Assembly (NCBI RefSeq): GCF_001640805.2
Contig: NC_066844.1
Span: forward strand, 6,918,843-6,982,842
Source of the DNA: Lates calcarifer
Lineage: Eukaryota > Chordata > Actinopteri > Centropomidae
Direction of reading: 5' to 3'
DNA length: 64,000 bases
The notes beneath the pieces were generated by a model. The model was given only the letters and a program-made list of their open reading frames with translations, was not told the DNA's origin and did no database searches. The translations under genes were made by a program, and so were the position numbers. Below are positions 41,066-54,345 of the stretch, in pieces; positions within the stretch are counted from its first letter, which is position 1, and each line of letters opens with the position of its first letter.

Positions 41066-44000
41066 AGGATTCAAAGTGCATCTGAGCACAGTTTGACGGA
41101 CAGGGAGTATTGAAAGTAGGGAATCCAGTGAGAATTAATTAATGGATTCTCTGTTTTTGTCATGACATCACTTGATGTATAGACTAAATCATTATTTTTG
41201 TTAATGCGCAGGAGCTTCTGTCATGTACAGTATATGTGTTCGAGCAAACTTTTAGTGTATAGCACTCCATTTCCCTTCAGAACTATTGTTTCTTTCAAGA
41301 TGGTTCCTGCTAATGAGCAGCCAATAGTCAGCTTCCCATCTAACTTGAATTCTCATCCCATATTGATAAACACCACTCTCAAAGACAGCAGCTTTGGCTA
41401 AAACCCACAAACTTCTCCCGTAACCTCAGTCTGCGGGAGGAGTTTAATCATACACCAGTGGGCTTTTTATATGGAGAGAAAGGTGGTTTGATTTAATTGC
41501 ATGTGCAGGAAGGTATGATTGTTGAAATATTAATTTCTTGGTCTTCTTAGTTGAATGTAAAAGTGAAGCCTGAGGTCAAAAATATATTGTTTCCAAAGCT
41601 AAGGAGTTTTTTTTAAGGAAGTTCAAATGTTGTAGGTGTTTTGATTAGACCTTTTCTCAGGACTGTGGAGTGCATGGACATTGTCTACCCTTTGTCTATA
41701 ATTGTCTGTAATTGTCTATTCATATTAATTCAGATAAAGTTTTGGTGAACTGACTTTAAAATAGATTATGTTGCTTGCCCATGAACTAGATAGTTTGAGT
41801 TGGAGTTGGGCAGCAGTCAGTCATTAATTGAAACTGGCTTGGAACTGTGATAGATTGTGATTCAAAAGTCATGTAAAGAAATGATTGACTGTCATGAGTC
41901 ATCCTCACTGATTATAGACCATACCTGTACATTTTTCATGTACCTCTAGAAATGTGGACATAACTCATTATTGTACTATATGATTCAAAGGGAGCCAAAT
42001 TCAATGCTTTAGTGATTTACCATTGAAATGTGAATAAGTCGATGCTGTATTTAAAGTTTAACAGCTGTGATGAGTAATATTCTCCCAAGCAGATTATTCA
42101 CACATCTGCCAGGGGAGACACCGAGGTGCATTTTTGGTCTCTTGTAACAATGAAAACCAACCTTTTGTCTTGTTTCCATAATACATTTATTACTCTACAG
42201 TGTTCACCACTGTCACTGAGTTGCAACGATTTCTGTATGCTTCCTCTTGTGGGGCATGAGTGCACTTTCATTCCTGCACAGGGACCTTGAAGGGTCAATT
42301 TGGAAGCGATGGGAAAGGCACCCTTGTGTTAGTGAAGCAGGGTGAGCACTGTCAGGAACGGAGTGGGGGTGGGATGGGGGTGGGGTGAACATAGGCTTTT
42401 CAAGCTTTATGTGATGGGAAAACATTGGCACGAACCAACCACTGACTGTCAGGGACAAGCAATCTCCATACGCAGTATGCTGAAATAACCTTGATGGTGG
42501 AAACTGAATTTGATTTAGCAACAAAATAACAGTGATGCTGTATTTTGAACAAGATTTCCATATGGTAATAGGCTCCACAGTGAGACACAAATAGGATTCC
42601 AATTGTCCCATTAGCCTTGATGAAATCAGGAAATGTCTGGGCTAGGCTGAAGATCAAGAGTTGATTCAAGGGAATGTCAGAGGAATTATAGTTATTCCTG
42701 ACCAAAAGCATTAGCTTTTCTGATGACAGCTGAAAAGAAGTGCTTCTGCCATGTATTAATACATTGTATGTGGGTATTTTCCTAGAAGCATTTGGTTAAA
42801 TAATACCTTCTTTAAAAATAAGCACACACCAATGAGATTTATACTCTGCAATATGCTGATTAATGTGTTTTTTTAACCAAGTCGGTACAGTTTGCATTTC
42901 TGACCAACTGGGCATTCAGACATATTAAATATATTCCCTTTGGCTTTCCTTACTTTATTTCTTTTCACCTGTTAGACCTAAAGTAACCTAGATTAAAAAT
43001 GAAAAAAAAAAGACATTTCACAGCTTCATAAAAATGTGTCACTGCCCATCAGTCTCCAAGACAAACAGTAGACGTCTGAGGAAATGCTATAAAAGTCTAT
43101 CCTTTGTGCAAGTATAAAAAGAGACACCCATTTCAGTGAAGGGGAGAAAAACAAACAGCCTTTCATTTGTTTGTTGCCATTTAAAAGTTGAACATAATCC
43201 CCCTATTTTCTCCGGAAAGAAGTATGGAAGTTTGGAACTTTCTCAGTAAAACTTGAGTGAAAGACATTGGCTAGCATTCAGGATTTCAAGTGTTATTGAA
43301 GACATTACACTGTAGAGTCTTTTTGAAGTTATGGGGGCTGTGCAAGAGTGTTTCTAATTTGATTCTGAATGAAGAATAGAGCAAGAGTGATTTAGCCTGG
43401 CAGGAATCACAGGATAAAATTTTGACATAATGTCACTTTGACTCAGGGCGTGTCATTTCCATTACAAATGACAAGGCGCTTAACAGTCAGTTGAAACAGA
43501 GAGAGGGAGATGGAGGGGGAGGGACTGGCGTGTGGGTGAGACAAAGCAGGATCGAATTTGAAAGCTTGAAAAAAAAGGAGATGTTTGCAGAATGCAGAGA
43601 AACAGCTGTTTGATCAGCCAGCGGTGAGCAAGCTACTGTAACGCTTGAATTTCATTACTCATTTTTTCTTTTGTCAGTCTGCTGAAGAAGTGATCAAAAA
43701 TGAAAATGTTTAGTCTTTATATTTTATGTTAGAAAACAAACACACCTCTATATAGTGATCACTGTGCAGTGTGCACCATTTCCCCCTGCAGGATTTTGTT
43801 TTGAAACATAGCAGGCACTTCCTGGTTTCTTGTAGCATGCAGGTCAATCAAGTTGCAAAGGAGCGGGGTGGGATATTGCCACATTTTTCAGGGATAAATC
43901 TATAACTTTTAATCTCATACTTCCATTTTTCCTCTCATATTGATCCATTTCTTACCATCAGCAAGCTTTGTGAATGGATTAAGCTACCACACAAACAAAG

Positions 44001-46596
44001 AGAAGGTGGTGTCCCAACATCAACGGGGTGATCAATGACAGAGACAGCTCGGGTCAACAATTTCGATGCCTGTGTTTACTGAGGCAAAGTATTGGAGCAA
44101 GAGGGGCCGGTAGAATAGAGGGTGCAAACTAGAATCAATACAACAGCTATCATCATTTGCAGGGTTTATTAATGGCTTTGCCCCAAGCTGGCAAAGAGAG
44201 TAACACTCGCTTGCATTTAGGCAACCAACACTCCAGCGTTTATGCAGCTCGCCTCCTATCAATCATCACAGTGTAAGTTGCTCTCAGCGATGGTCTGGCT
44301 ACCTCCACTCACCTCAGAAAAACACCCCCCTCAATCATGTAATGAATGGCATCAATTATGTGGCCAGGCTGCCAAGATATAAATGATTCAGAATGGGTCA
44401 AAGTCTAAAGGCTAGCATAAGAAAAAAAGCTGAGTTTAATTCACTTTCTCTCGCTCCATTCTTGGCTGCAGCTCAACAGAGTTTTCATGAATTTTAAAAG
44501 GTATATCCACCTGTTCACGACTGACAACAGCATCAGTCACACAGCGCACAGCCACGAGGCAGCGAGTGATTCTGCCAACAGGTGCTGCCTATCCTCGTGG
44601 TAGTCAGGAAATTTCCCATTGGTAAAAAGCTTTTCTACTTAGAGACTACAGAACATGTCATCTACTACATCAGACGGCAGAGAAAAAGACACAGTGCTTT
44701 TTTATGGCAGTTGAATTGTTTCTACAGGATGTGGCAGCTCTGTCTGAAGAATAAGGGCTCTGTTCAGTCAAATATCATGGCAGTGTAAAGCAAATGAACA
44801 AATCCATTTTTCCTACTGTCAAATGAAACTGTTCAACAGCGGGTGATAGATGAACACAAAAAGACATAAAGGTCTACTATTTTAGAGCTTGCAGAAAAAA
44901 TAATAGAGGATTTATGAATAATATAGAGGAAGAGATATGATTAAAAATGTATTTTAACTGAATGTAGTTCAATCCATAAGATATAGACCAAAAGCAATGA
45001 CACAGACCTTTAATGGAAAAATGAAGGAATTACAAAACAATAGAATGATAGGATGATTATCTCTTCTCATGATCCATGAAAGTGTCAGCTGATGAATTTA
45101 GCTGACTGTGCAAGCTTAGCCTAGTTCTTATTCTGCATGGTTCTCTGCTCTTCAGTCTCTACACGGATTAGACTGTGGTGCCGGCCTCAAGGTACAGTAC
45201 CATGTCCATGAGATTAGCCCACTTTAACACACAGCTCCCACTGAGCTGACCCACAGACTTGAAATTGTAGTCCTGCTTGACAAGGTCTGCTCCTCAGGCC
45301 AGGGAACCTGATCCAGGATTACCATACCGGGACCCAGAGCTCTGAAATACTCCGAATGAATGGGACTGCAGAAATCTTGCAGTGATCCTCTTGTCATGTC
45401 TTTCGTTATCGTCTTCATGTTGCAGTACAAGGCTGACGAAAATGTGCATCACCTTGTCTAAGACTTAAGTGAATCTGCAGTACCTGCAGCAGCATAATGA
45501 TGTAAGAGTCTGAGCAGTCTGAAAGAGGTGTTTATAAGTATAGTCATATTTTTTACATAACATGTGGCGGTTACTGCAGAATCACTGTCACTGTGCTCAT
45601 TTGACATGTTATATATGACAAAGGCTACAATTAAAAACAGTGGATAACATCATGAAAACTGTGGTTCTTTGCTTTTTGTATCTTTCAAGGTTTAAGAACC
45701 TCCTTTCTTTAAAGTAATTTGCCATAGGACGAAGATGTCAGGGAGTCATCTGTTATTCATTTTATGTTGCCTGTATTCCTCCATCAAGTGCTCTTTTATT
45801 GTAGAACTAGGAGACGAACAATGTGTGCACTCTGCTGTGAATTCTCCACAGAATTCTTGACAAGGCTTGAAAGATAAAGCAGACATCAAATAGTCAGATC
45901 TCCATGTGTTTCATTGTAGAAGCAGAATATCTGTCTCTGCATGCAAATTAGGTTTTTTCTTAAAGGTACTTTCACTTATTTGTCTCCTACTGTAAAGTCG
46001 GAGTTGGGCCCATGAATCTCCATTTGCAGGAATTTGCAAATAAATGAAAATAGAGATTTCATTGAGTGCAAGTATTAGATTTTTTTCAAGACGTATGGCA
46101 TATTGCAGTAACATTAATATTACGTCAAGACAGCAGTGCCCATTTCATATGGTAGATGGCCATTTTAACTAATATTTAAGTAGACACTGCACGCATTTAA
46201 ATCCCCATTTTAAACAAAGCTGCAGCAAATCTATTTTGTGCATTAGCTAATCCAAATTATCTTTAAATACAATGCTCATCCACAGTTTGCCTTCAGTCAT
46301 AATATTGGGATATTTACTACATTATGCACACCAAACAAAAATTAGCACATGAAAATAAACTGGGCTGGCTGAGTGGCTGATATGCCATGTCTGTAGGAGA
46401 ACATCAGAATCTTCTAGTAGCGAGCCCCGAGGCCACTGGTAAATTAAAGTCTCATCATTATCTGACTTTACTCATATTGTTTATACCATACGAAATAAGT
46501 GGAATTGTTTCTGTAAGGAACAGTCAAGACATTTCTAGCTGAGGGCACTAGTTAATGTGCCAGTGTGCATTAAAAGATAAATAAATAAATTAACTG
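41066..46596. other. Intronic stretch, no gene seen
   Basis: This is mostly AT-rich. Points of note are a G-quadruplex motif at 42365-42385, a comparatively complex segment at 44020-44275, and another at 45180-45435. Frames at 42213-42611 and 45224-45433 (minus strand) have no motif I know. Confidence 0.5.
42365..42385 (+). repeat. G-quadruplex motif on the + strand
   Basis: There are four G-runs of 5, 3, 5 and 4 with loops of 1, 2 and 1 bases. It lies on the sense strand of the inferred intron, so it could form in the RNA. Confidence 0.75.
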
Positions 46597-46800
46597 GGGT
46601 ACAGCAGTAGCCCGGAGGTTAGAGAATCCAGCCCGTAACAGAAAGTTTCCCAGTTTGAGGACTCATTTTAGCTGGGAGAGGCTGACTGTGGGGGGCTGAA
46701 TCGACTTTGTAACTACTGTCAGCGTGCGGCTGAGCAAGGCACTGAAGCCAGATTCCTGAGCCCTGAAGGCTAGGCAACTGACACTGTTACAGTGAAAATA
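46597..46800 (+). mobile_element. Degenerate tRNA-type SINE
   Basis: 'cagcagtagcccggaggtta' resembles an A-box region and 'cccagtttgaggact' a decayed B box about 50 bp later. They are followed by 'ctgaatcgactttgtaacta' and 'gagcaaggcactgaagcc', phrases I recall from fish SINE bodies. It has many mismatches, so transcription is unlikely. Confidence 0.5.
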
Positions 46801-48559
46801 TATGCATGTATAAAAATGTATGCTGTCATGGCACTGCTAAGCCATTTCAGTGCTCGTGTAGCTGACCCAGTGGAGATGCACTTTGGCAGCTAGCGTTGGA
46901 CAGCTCCCATGTGCAAACGTGTGAAAGCCTGTATATCTGTCACTAACCCTGTGTGTTATCGCAGAAGCCACTTCTGTTGACAAGGAGGTGTTCTTATTAA
47001 TATTGGCTGGATGAAAAGTGAAGGTATGTTACAGATAAGTGGAGCTCTGATGTGATAAAAATGTTGATATTCTCATCTGATTTGGTTTTAATTATTACTG
47101 TGTGCTCACAGGAATAAAAACTTCATGTTCTCTATTTTTATTCACAATTAATATTCTCCAAAGAAAAAGCTAGAATTTAATTTAACCTAAAACTATGGAA
47201 ATAAAGGAAAGTTTTATTTTTATTTGTGGGAAAGATGTAAATACAGCATTATCTATAAGGGTTTGTGCATTAGTAAGGTGGTAATTTACATAACATGTCA
47301 TTTTTTTGTTATACTACCATCATTATAGGCTGATATAACTGTATAGTAATTATATACTGTAGGTGCAGGAAGTACATTTCAGGCCTGCTACAAGATTTCC
47401 TGTTTTTGCACATCTGTATGTATCTCTCACAAATATATTTTTCTTGTATAACACAGCGAACATGGAGCATTTGACAGGAGTAACTTTAAACCAGCTTTCA
47501 TCATAGACATCCTCTTCTTCACTACAAAAACAGCCTCATACAAAAAAAGCTAAAGAGCACACACACACACACACACACACATTCGGGCCCTTGTGAAGTA
47601 TTGTTAGCATTGAGAGGCCTCGTTGCAAAGTGTTATTATGCTTTCTAAAGAAGCACTTTTTAACCATACAAAAACATAATATGAAATATGCAAAACAGGT
47701 GTTGCAGGTAATTAAAAATAAAATGACTGTCCATGCATGACTAGCAGGATTATCTATTATGAACCAAAGGTTAGGCTTGGGGACTGATAAAGATTACAGT
47801 GGTTTACAAACTGCTTATTTGTGATATTTATTGACATTTTGTGAATAGAAAAACATGTTTGAATTGTGTCAGATCAAGAATGCTGCATGTGCTGAGAAAA
47901 TGTTGCTGCATGAGATATTTCGGGGTAAAATTATATCACTGCCGCCTTGAATTCTTTTCATCTTGCTTCTTTGATGCAAAATTGGTTTGGTGCAGCTGAG
48001 CACTTAACAACATCACAGGGTGTGAGAAATATTTTCCTTTCTGCACACAAAACTCTGAATGCTAGAATACTGTTTTAGAAAAAATTGTTTTTGTGAGTGA
48101 CAACACATGCTTCTTTGTTTTAATGTTATCTGTTGAGTCTAGTATTAAGAGCTGTGTGTGCAATGGCTATTTTGCAAAGATAACTTTAACATGAAAAGGG
48201 CTTCTCGATAGAAACTGTTCTTAAATGAGCAATTGAGAAATTCTCTGAAATTGTTTATCTGAGGACAAAATGACACTTCGTAAGGATATTTATGGAATAT
48301 AAAATCTGTCTTTGTTATCACTGAATCTCAAAATCATCCACAAACAGCAACACACACAAGCACAAAGATACATACATATACATTATGACATAATCACTTG
48401 AAAACAACCAAAATATCATCTACCAATATTTTTTACAAGCTCGCCCAGGAACCTTTCTTCATAAAGCAAGATCATTGACTGAGTATGTGGTCCCACTTGT
48501 AACCAGTATGGATGCGCTAGATACAGAAACTACCCTGGGGTCTATCTCAGAGAGAAAAA
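46801..48559. other. Intronic stretch, no gene seen
   Basis: It contains the (CA)n run at 47558-47581. Otherwise nothing is recognised. Confidence 0.55.
47558..47581. repeat. (CA)n microsatellite
   Basis: These are twelve CA units. Confidence 0.93.
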
Positions 48560-48640
48560 GACGCCCCAGTAACCTAGTGGTTGGAAGGCATTCATAGTGT
48601 TGTACTTGGTTGTTCACATGAAGTGACAGAAATAGATGTG
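48560..48640 (+). mobile_element. Possible SINE head fragment
   Basis: 'gccccagtaacctagtggtt' fits an A-box-bearing tRNA-like start (TAACCTAGTGG). No B box follows within a normal distance, so only a fragment is supported. Confidence 0.3.
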
Positions 48641-48837
48641 TAAAGAATGAAAAAAAGAGCTAGAGAGAGGGTCACGCCATAGCTCCTTTTTCACCTCTGC
48701 ACAGCTGGCCAATTGCAGTGCGAATGTTGGATTGCTGGTGTTGCAAAGGTTCAGAGGAGGGTGTCTCTCTACCATCATCCATCCGCTAAACCACCACTGT
48801 GCCAAACTTCCTGGCATTTGATAGCTGAGATGTGTAA

Positions 48838-48895
48838 GTCAGAACCACAAATGTGAACCTCATGGTGGCGCTAGAGGGAAGGTTGAGGTCATTCA
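48838..48895 (+). repeat. Short piece of a dispersed fish repeat
   Basis: 'aacctcatggtggcgctaga' with 'gggaaggttgaggtcattca' resembles a repeat I remember in many fish genes ('ctggtggcgctagaggaa...gtcattagg'). It is too short to classify. Confidence 0.4.
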
Positions 48896-48896
48896 T

Positions 48897-49092
48897 TGCG
48901 TTTACATGCACTTAAGTAAATGAGTTACAGGTGGCTTTCAACAATAAGCTGGTCTCTTTAATGTAATGTAAACGAGAAACCAGGTTTCTGATAACGAGAT
49001 AGGCGATTAGAGAAACCTGATTTCCCCAGGTAGTATGCAGATTTTTTTCACCATGTGTACGGGTAGCCAGATTTATAATCATCTTTTTACAT
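48897..49092. mobile_element. MITE-like element with 'tttacatgcacttaag' end
   Basis: The start 'gcgtttacatgcacttaagt' and the end 'ttttacatgtatacgtgca' are imperfect inverted repeats. The interior has paired motifs, 'gagaaaccaggtttctgata' and 'gattagagaaacctgatt'. I recall the pattern from fish MITEs. The ends are eroded, so the boundaries are approximate. Confidence 0.55.
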
Positions 49093-52000
49093 GTATACGT
49101 GCATACATAACAGACTGCAGACGGGTAGAGTAACAGCTGAGCAGCTAAATGAGGGAGCGATCGGTCCTTATTAAAGTATCCATCCAGTCCAACTGAAACT
49201 GGAACTAACAGAAAGTTCCCTCTAGAAGTGGAAGTAACTTAGTTTCCACCACTGAACATTTTACTGTTTGTTAAATTCAGACACATTTGCGCTGTAAGGG
49301 AAAACTCATTCTATCTGTCGTCCTCTGCTTCTACACAAACACACACACACACACACAAAACATCACATTGTCAATCATTACAGTGCAAATAAACAAGATA
49401 TGATTCTGAAGGCCAGAGGAGGAATCTGATCATTGGCTTGCTGCATGCACAGTGTGTATACAGGGGATTATATCTGTACCAAATGCCATGGAGCTCCATC
49501 TAATAGTTCTTTAGGTATTTCAGTCTGAACTGGATTGGACCAGTGGACTGACTGACCAGTGTGCAATCCCTACAGCCATGCTGCAAGCATAACAAAAAAT
49601 CAACATATCCAAGCTGCCTGAGAGTTATCATGTTTCATTAAACCTGAATCAAATTCAGTGGTGACCTGAGCTGTTAATCCAGAAAATTCAGAAAGCCTTA
49701 CTATGTTGAGCTCTGTGTGCCAGAGTCTGGTCTGTTGTTGGCACGATCAGTGTGAAGATCCGTTCATGTTGGAGTGAGAGAGCTGCCAAAATGCTTTGCT
49801 GAAATGGGCGGCTACTGCCTTTCCTGCTGGTTTTCCTGCTGCCACATTTAATAGCTTTTCCAAGTGTGCATACGTTGTGACAGCGCAAATCCAAACATAC
49901 TGTAACAGACAAGGTGAAATGTGGTTAAAGTTTTCAAAACAAAACCTGGTCAGCAGTAAATTAGAGCAAATCTTCCAACACACACACAAAAAAACACCAC
50001 ACCACAAATTGCTTAGTTAAATCAGCCTTCTCTGACAGTCAAAAAACTGAACATTGTAAATAGAGCCAGACTAATACATCAACCTAAGCTAATTGCACCT
50101 AAATTAGTATTGGCATTTATGATATCATTTTTTGTCTTGTCAGTATATTTGCTGACAGCTGTTGTAAAACACATGCTTACAGTATAGCCATGAAGCTATA
50201 CTAATGCCATGGTTTGTCAGTGGAAGGCCGGCTAATGAGCCGTTAACATTGTTATACTCAGGTATACTAAAGGTTTAAAGCTGAGTGAATGCTAACCCCC
50301 TCAGCTAATGTACACACTGAGACAAGTAGATGACAGTGTAAGCTGATTCAGACACTGTCCATGCCCACCTCCCTTTCAGTTTTTGTTCTTGTTCTGCAGT
50401 TGCACTTACTCTCAGTCAGTTTATCTGTTTGTTGGCTCATTAAAGATGGTTTGTTTTTAAACAGCAACATAAATACTGGTTGGAAAATGCTTTCCTGAAG
50501 CCTGCATTGTATAGACAGAAATAAGACAGACTTTTTGACAAGCTATTGTCACTATCAAAACTCCATTTAGACTAGTACCTATTATGTTATGTGCTTTGTA
50601 AAATCTATATGTTATGTGTTACTGTTAAAAAATGTATATAAACCAATAAATAGTTTTTTATACCCTCAATTTTTTAAAACCCTCAAATGTCAAAATTGCT
50701 ATTGGACTTAAAAATCCAGCTCTAGTTGTAAGCTTCAGATAAGTATTTTGTGTCCAACGTCTTACACAGACACTTCACTACAGTTTCAAAAAACCAAACT
50801 TTATCTGTGATACTATTCTGTGGCTATTTATTTTCTATGTTCTGTAATCAGAGGTTGTTGATTAGATAGGAGCAGTGTAATTTCCCTGATTATATGGATG
50901 AATAAATTCAACCATGTTACATTAAAATAATATTGTTGGGAAGACATGAACTACTGATACTACCAGTCCAAAATTATTGGAGATAGGGGCCTACAATCAA
51001 AAATGACAGTATCAGTCCAAAAACACCATCTTAGTCAAACCCTAGCAGAATGTCCATGTTTCCTTTTTGCCTCTGAAGGGAAACTGGAAAAACATAGCTA
51101 ATAATGCCTCATATGATATCAAACTTGTGTCAGTGCCGAGAACAGTCTTTTACAAAATCCCTTTTTGACTTTTATTTCATAGCCAAGAATAAGAAACAGC
51201 TCTCTAATAGGAAAAAAAGAAAAATGTAGCAAAATGTATGTCATGAACAAAAATTATCCTTAATGGTGGAGTGGATATATCACATAAGTGGAAAATACCT
51301 AAAAAATAACTCATCCTCAGGGCTGGACACAGCTCTCAATACATGAACCAGACATTAACAATAACGATAAAATCTTTTAAACAACTCCCACACGGAGCAG
51401 ACAGTCTTCTGCAGCATCGGATTTTAGAAATTTATAATCATATTGAAAATGTGCTCAGATCTGCATTATTTCTGTCCACATTTCTGTCTATTCTACAGGG
51501 ACGGTACAGCAACAACAAATTAGCAAAACAAAACACTTGACTTTTTTTTTTTTTTTTTTGCTTTGTTTCCTCAGCAGGCAGTGTTTTTATACAGTATGAA
51601 TTCACAAATGGTGTTTATATCACCTTCCCACATCAGTGCGCCCGCCAAAGCTGCATTCTATAAATCAAATGAGACTCTGACGGCATTGCATCATAAAAAC
51701 ATCTTGTAGGGTGATAGAAAAACAGGCAAATCAATCAGTCAATTAGAAGATGAAAGCAGCTGCTTCCACTGCAGTGTTTTGTCTGCGTTTAATTGGCGAG
51801 GAGGTGATGATGACGGATGGACAGAGGTCATTCATCTCCTGCGGCCGAGGTTTTCTTTAGGACAGGCACAATTGCACGCATCGTCTCAAGGGCAGGGAGG
51901 TGGAGGGAGTTCAGCACTGAGGAGTTTTTTTAAGAAAAGGGACTAGGCGCCTTATTCAACCATTTTGAAAGCACTTTACTCCACACATAATTCTTGAGGT

Positions 52001-53199
52001 CGCACTTATTTTGCACTGCTTTGCAGAGTTTTTTATGAAAATATTCCTCCAGGTCTGCATTATGTATAACAGAATGCTTGATATGATTTCTACAACCCAA
52101 AATAATGAATGGGTGAAGAGGGCTTGTTTGTTGACCGCATATTTTGTCCATATCTCTGCAGTTGTGATTCTGCAGCTTATCTCTCAGGCCTGGCAGCTTA
52201 AGGGCTTGGATTTTCCTCCCTTGGAAGCTCCTGTCCTCCCAGGCAACAGGTCTCTCTAATGATGGGAAATTATGCTTGTGGCACATCAATTATGGTGCAA
52301 AAATACTCCCGAGCAGCTGTGTATCATTTCTTGAGGCTTATCATTTCTCTCATAAGAGGTTTTCTGTGTTATTGCAGTTTTCTTCCCACTCACAGTATCT
52401 CTCACAATAGCACCAATAAAATATTAAGCCAAAAAAAAAAAAAAATTGTACACCAGCAAATATTTTCTCTGCATTCACTCCACAATAACTAGTCCTCAAT
52501 AAAACAACAAATTGCTTGTTGTTGCCTTTCTCTTTAGTGAAGAGGCATTTAATTTCACATTTTGACAAGACAGGGAAAAGACAAACCATTGTGGCCAAAT
52601 TTGCAAGTGAGCCAAGTGTGATTCAATGGAGCAGATTTATAAAGCACCAGCGGCCTGTGAAGACCTATTACCTAATCATTGTCAGCCTGTCACTGCAGAT
52701 GACCTCATCTCAGCAGAAACACAGAGAAGAGCAGCAAAGTGAAATTCCACAACAGTAAGAACCTGCTGTTAGGTTGCCTCCTCCATATGGCGCCTAGATT
52801 TTTTCCATTCCCTCTTTTTAATTAACACCTTTTGAAGGTAAGCAGCAGTCCCCCGTTTTTGCACAGGACAGGTCAGGTCAATTGTGAAAAACAGTCTCGC
52901 TGGAAGAGACCCAGGCTGTCCAGACAGAATTAACAGCAATATCCTAGTTGTCTGAAGTTTCTCAAGCACACAAAAGAAAATTCACACAAACTTAGAAATA
53001 ATGAGAACTAAAAAATGTTGATTACTACCACTGTAACAAGTGTAGATTTTTATGAATAATTTTATGATTAGTTAAAACAGCATTCATTTAATCATGTGGG
53101 CCAGTTGGGAACAGATCTCCACAACAAGCTGAACATCACACGTTTGACAGACTGTATAATCACCTTGGTGACCTGATATTGCTCAAGTCTTAGCCAACA
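49093..53199. other. Intronic stretch, no gene seen
   Basis: It contains a short (AC)n run at 49339-49357, an 18-base T tract at 51542-51559 and an A tract at 52431-52445. Open frames at 51930-52289 and 52011-52259 lie on opposite strands over the same sequence and match nothing known. Confidence 0.5.
49339..49357. repeat. (AC)n microsatellite
   Basis: These are about nine AC units. Confidence 0.9.
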
Positions 53200-53520
53200 C
53201 CAGCTTATTTACACTTATATCCAGCTGAGGCAAAGCAACATAGTCATTGACTCGGACTTATGAAAGTCCAATATTTAATCTTCTCTTCGCTGTTTTGATC
53301 TCCGGTGACTGAGGGAAATATCTGTTTTTTTAGCTGTTAAACTCTTCACTATGTTCACAAGCTAGTTTCTAACTTTGTCTGACTGCAGTTAGGTGCTAGG
53401 CAGGGAGCATAGAGTGGGTTTATCAGAATGTTTTCTGCTTATGAGAGCAGTGAAGTGTCACCTGCTGCGGCTGAAAATGACACTGATGAAGTGATGAAAC
53501 CAAACATCAGGAGGAGCTGA
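53200..53520 (+). repeat. Dispersed repeat, third copy of the 9.7-10.5 kb family
   Basis: The blocks 'cagcttatttacacttatat', 'ggcaaagcaacatagtcatt', 'gactgagggaaatat', 'ttaggtgctaggcagg' and 'agtgggtttatcag' occur in the same order as related blocks in the copies at 9756 and 10042, with heavy divergence. There is no coding frame. Confidence 0.55.
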
Positions 53521-53784
53521 AAGATGCTAAAACTAAAGACAAAAACTGCTAAGTCAGGCGGTAATTCATTATGAGTGACCTCTCATAGATGTGGTCATTT
53601 AACCCATTGTTTATTGATTAGTGCAGGGTTAATATTATGGCATAATGGGTATTTACATTTATTTATTACAGATCCCACCCAGACATGTTTTAAAACTTTT
53701 AAAAATACTCTGCTGTATTTTAGATTTAAAAAATATTTAAATTACTCCTACTTGAATTCATGAATATGCAAATAAAGATGTGAT

Positions 53785-54345
53785 TGTAAAAAAGGCCCAG
53801 CAGCGCCTGTACTACCTACGTAAACTCCTGTGGAGCATTGATGTTTTGTTTGTCTTTTATCAAAAGTATTTGAAGTTTTTCATTTTTTTGCTGGTTTATT
53901 TCACTTTGTTTAAAGGAAAGGGACCAATTTCAAGGTGTTGTGAATGTCAACCCTAAAATTATTGGCAAAACAAAAAAGAACTCCACTGTAGCCCAGCTTA
54001 ATACTGAACACGTTCCCAAAAAGGCATGTAAGATTTTAAACAACCCCACACATCCTCTGTGACTACTTTGAGCTAATGCCAATAGGAATGTGTTGTAGAT
54101 TGCCTGCATGTAAGAGAAATAGAAGGAATTTTGGTTTTATTCCAGAAGACACTGTGAACAGCCATAGTACAGGAAGTGGTCAGGTTGCCTTGTGTATAGA
54201 CTGATGACTGAACTGGCCCCTGTTATTCTTGGATTGTTTTTATGTGTGTAGGTGAGTTGGCTATGTGTGCTTTGTTGGCGGACTTGCTGCCTCGGAATTG
54301 CCCTTTGGGGGGACAAGTAAAGTATCTTGAATTGAATTGCAATGT
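53785..54345 (+). mobile_element. 3' end of a Rex-like LINE
   Basis: KKAQQRLYYLRKLL at 53788-53829 matches the KAQQRLYFLRRL motif near the C-terminus of fish non-LTR reverse-transcriptase ORFs. KILNNPTHPL at about 54031-54060 and FELMPIGMCCRLPACKRNRR at about 54069-54130 fit the later HPL and LLPSGRRYR blocks, in other frames. The terminus 'tgccctttggggggacaagt' followed by 'aaagtatcttgaattgaatt' is the usual 3' tail with short repeats. The copy is truncated and frame-broken. The clade name (Rex1/Rex-Babar or a relative) is a best guess. Confidence 0.75.

Noticed and set aside
42213..42711. Two overlapping minus-strand frames of 132 and 103 codons.
   Set aside because: They are in different phases over the same DNA and cover a G-rich simple tract. 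There is no homology that I know.
46360..46440. A-box-like TGGCTGAGTGG at 46367-46377, as in a tRNA or SINE.
   Set aside because: There is no B box at a suitable distance and no tRNA-like folding, so neither a tRNA gene nor a SINE is supported.
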